Assembly (NCBI GenBank): GCA_905221605.1
Contig: CAJNDS010000045.1
Location: 222,501 to 246,451 of the forward strand
DNA length: 23,951 nucleotides
Reading direction: 5' to 3'
From: Symbiodinium natans
Taxonomy: Eukaryota; Sar; Dinophyceae; Suessiales; Symbiodiniaceae
Shown one piece after another: positions 23,356-23,951 of this stretch. The position numbers were made by a program, and so were the translations under genes. Under the pieces are notes generated by a model that worked only from the letters and a program-made list of their open reading frames with translations, did not search any database and was not told where the DNA came from. The stretch's first letter is position 1. Every line of letters starts with the position of its first letter.

Positions 23356-23785
23356 AGGGTTAGGGTTCAGGGTTTAAGGTTTTCTAGCCAACTTAAGGTT
23401 ATATTAAGGTTATATTAAGGTATATAGGGTTCAGGGTTTAAGGGTATATATATATGTATACATATGAAGGTTGGACTAAGGTTCTACGAGCTAAGGTTAT
23501 ACTAAGTTTATATTGAGGTCGAGGGTTTTGGGGTTTAGGGTTTAGGGTTCAGGGTTTAAGGTTATTAAGGTTCTATCAAGGTTGACTTCAGGCCGCATTA
23601 AGGTTTTAACAAGGTTACGTATATGAAGGCTATATGAAGGTTTCGGATATGAGGGTTTTGTGGCGTCTGGAAAGAGTAAACGGTATCATTCGTGTTCAGG
23701 GTTGAGGGTTGGGACTTGGTTGTGGCCGGGGGTTGGTGCGACGTTCAGCGTTGTTCAAGGGGCTAAACCCGAAACCCTTCTTTGC
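23356..23785. other. AT-rich decayed repeat with AAGGTTATATT motifs
   Basis: Irregular repeats of AAGGTTATATTAAGG type (23393-23660) with GTATATATATATGTATAC palindromic sequence near 23445-23463, mixed with a few TTCAGGG/TTTAGGG units. No exon seen. Compositionally unlike the telomeric arrays. Confidence 0.45.
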
Positions 23786-23789
23786 TACT

Positions 23790-23885
23790 AGAGTTGCCAG
23801 GAGCTCTTTTGTGTCAAGACCCAGAACACAAGAGCCGGATCCTGCTGTGCCAGAGGGTCCATGCAGCCGAATACAAAGTATACAC
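23790..23885 (+). CDS. Exon candidate near the window end
   Basis: Reads LPGALLCQDPEHKSRILLCQ then RVHAAEYKVYT, with TAG at 23886-23888. This is good coding-like sequence on the plus strand, preceded by CCCGAAACCC units. Telomeric TTTAGGG units resume at 23907 and run off the window. Confidence 0.45.
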
Positions 23886-23951
23886 TTAGGACTCCAAATG
23901 GTGCAGTTTAGGGTTGAGGGTTTAGGGTTTAGGGGTATGGGTTTAGGGCTA

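Noticed and set aside
1-23951. A true chromosome end (telomere)
   Set aside because: Arrays occur in both orientations throughout and are separated by exons, so they are interstitial.

Overview
ORGANISM. This is nuclear DNA of an intron-rich protist, most probably a dinoflagellate or a close alveolate relative (inference). Four things point that way. The telomere-type heptamer TTTAGGG/CCCTAAA fills the window in both orientations. The coding islands are short (40-300 nt) and GC-rich. Deduced introns use GC, GA and GT donors with an AG|G acceptor. Many introns look like introners, meaning mobile elements that insert with a target duplication and are spliced out. There is no bacterial gene organisation, no rRNA or tRNA that I can see, and no CRISPR array. 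Chromerids, syndinians and coccidia also carry this heptamer, so the exact lineage stays open.

LAYOUT. (1) 1-2747, + strand: 3' part of an unidentified gene. Seven exons can be joined in frame across introns made of CCCTAAA/TTTAGGG arrays or short inverted-repeat elements. (2) 3298-5106, - strand: a convergent gene seen as a series of exon islands. (3) 5557-7804, + strand: an unidentified gene whose 3' end is well resolved. Two of its introns there are delimited by direct repeats. (4) 8015-13599, + strand: a FUN14-domain protein with an EF-hand loop, spread over about 5.5 kb by seven introns, most of them rich in telomeric repeats. This is the only gene I can name. (5) 14757-15722, + strand: the N-terminal exons of another gene. 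(6) 16026-16301: an isolated 91-codon ORF in AT-rich DNA. (7) 17085-23885, + strand: more than a dozen exon islands of one or more genes, embedded in telomeric arrays and inverted-repeat elements.

MAIN OBSERVATION. Telomeric-repeat arrays behave as introns. Several arrays sit between two copies of a short direct repeat (for example AGGATCGTC at 109/201, GGGCGATG at 1099/1333, GGGCGCA at 8284/9124). Removing the array plus one copy restores an open, sensible protein; for the FUN14 gene it restores a recognisable conserved domain. A second class of about 95-120 bp elements with terminal inverted repeats does the same, with the acceptor AG supplied by the element end. I know of introners in dinoflagellates. 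I cannot tell from here whether telomere-repeat introners have been described.

LIMITS. All exon joins are deduced by eye from frame, direct repeats and splice dinucleotides. No transcript data were used. Exons given with confidence below 0.4 may be read in the wrong frame.
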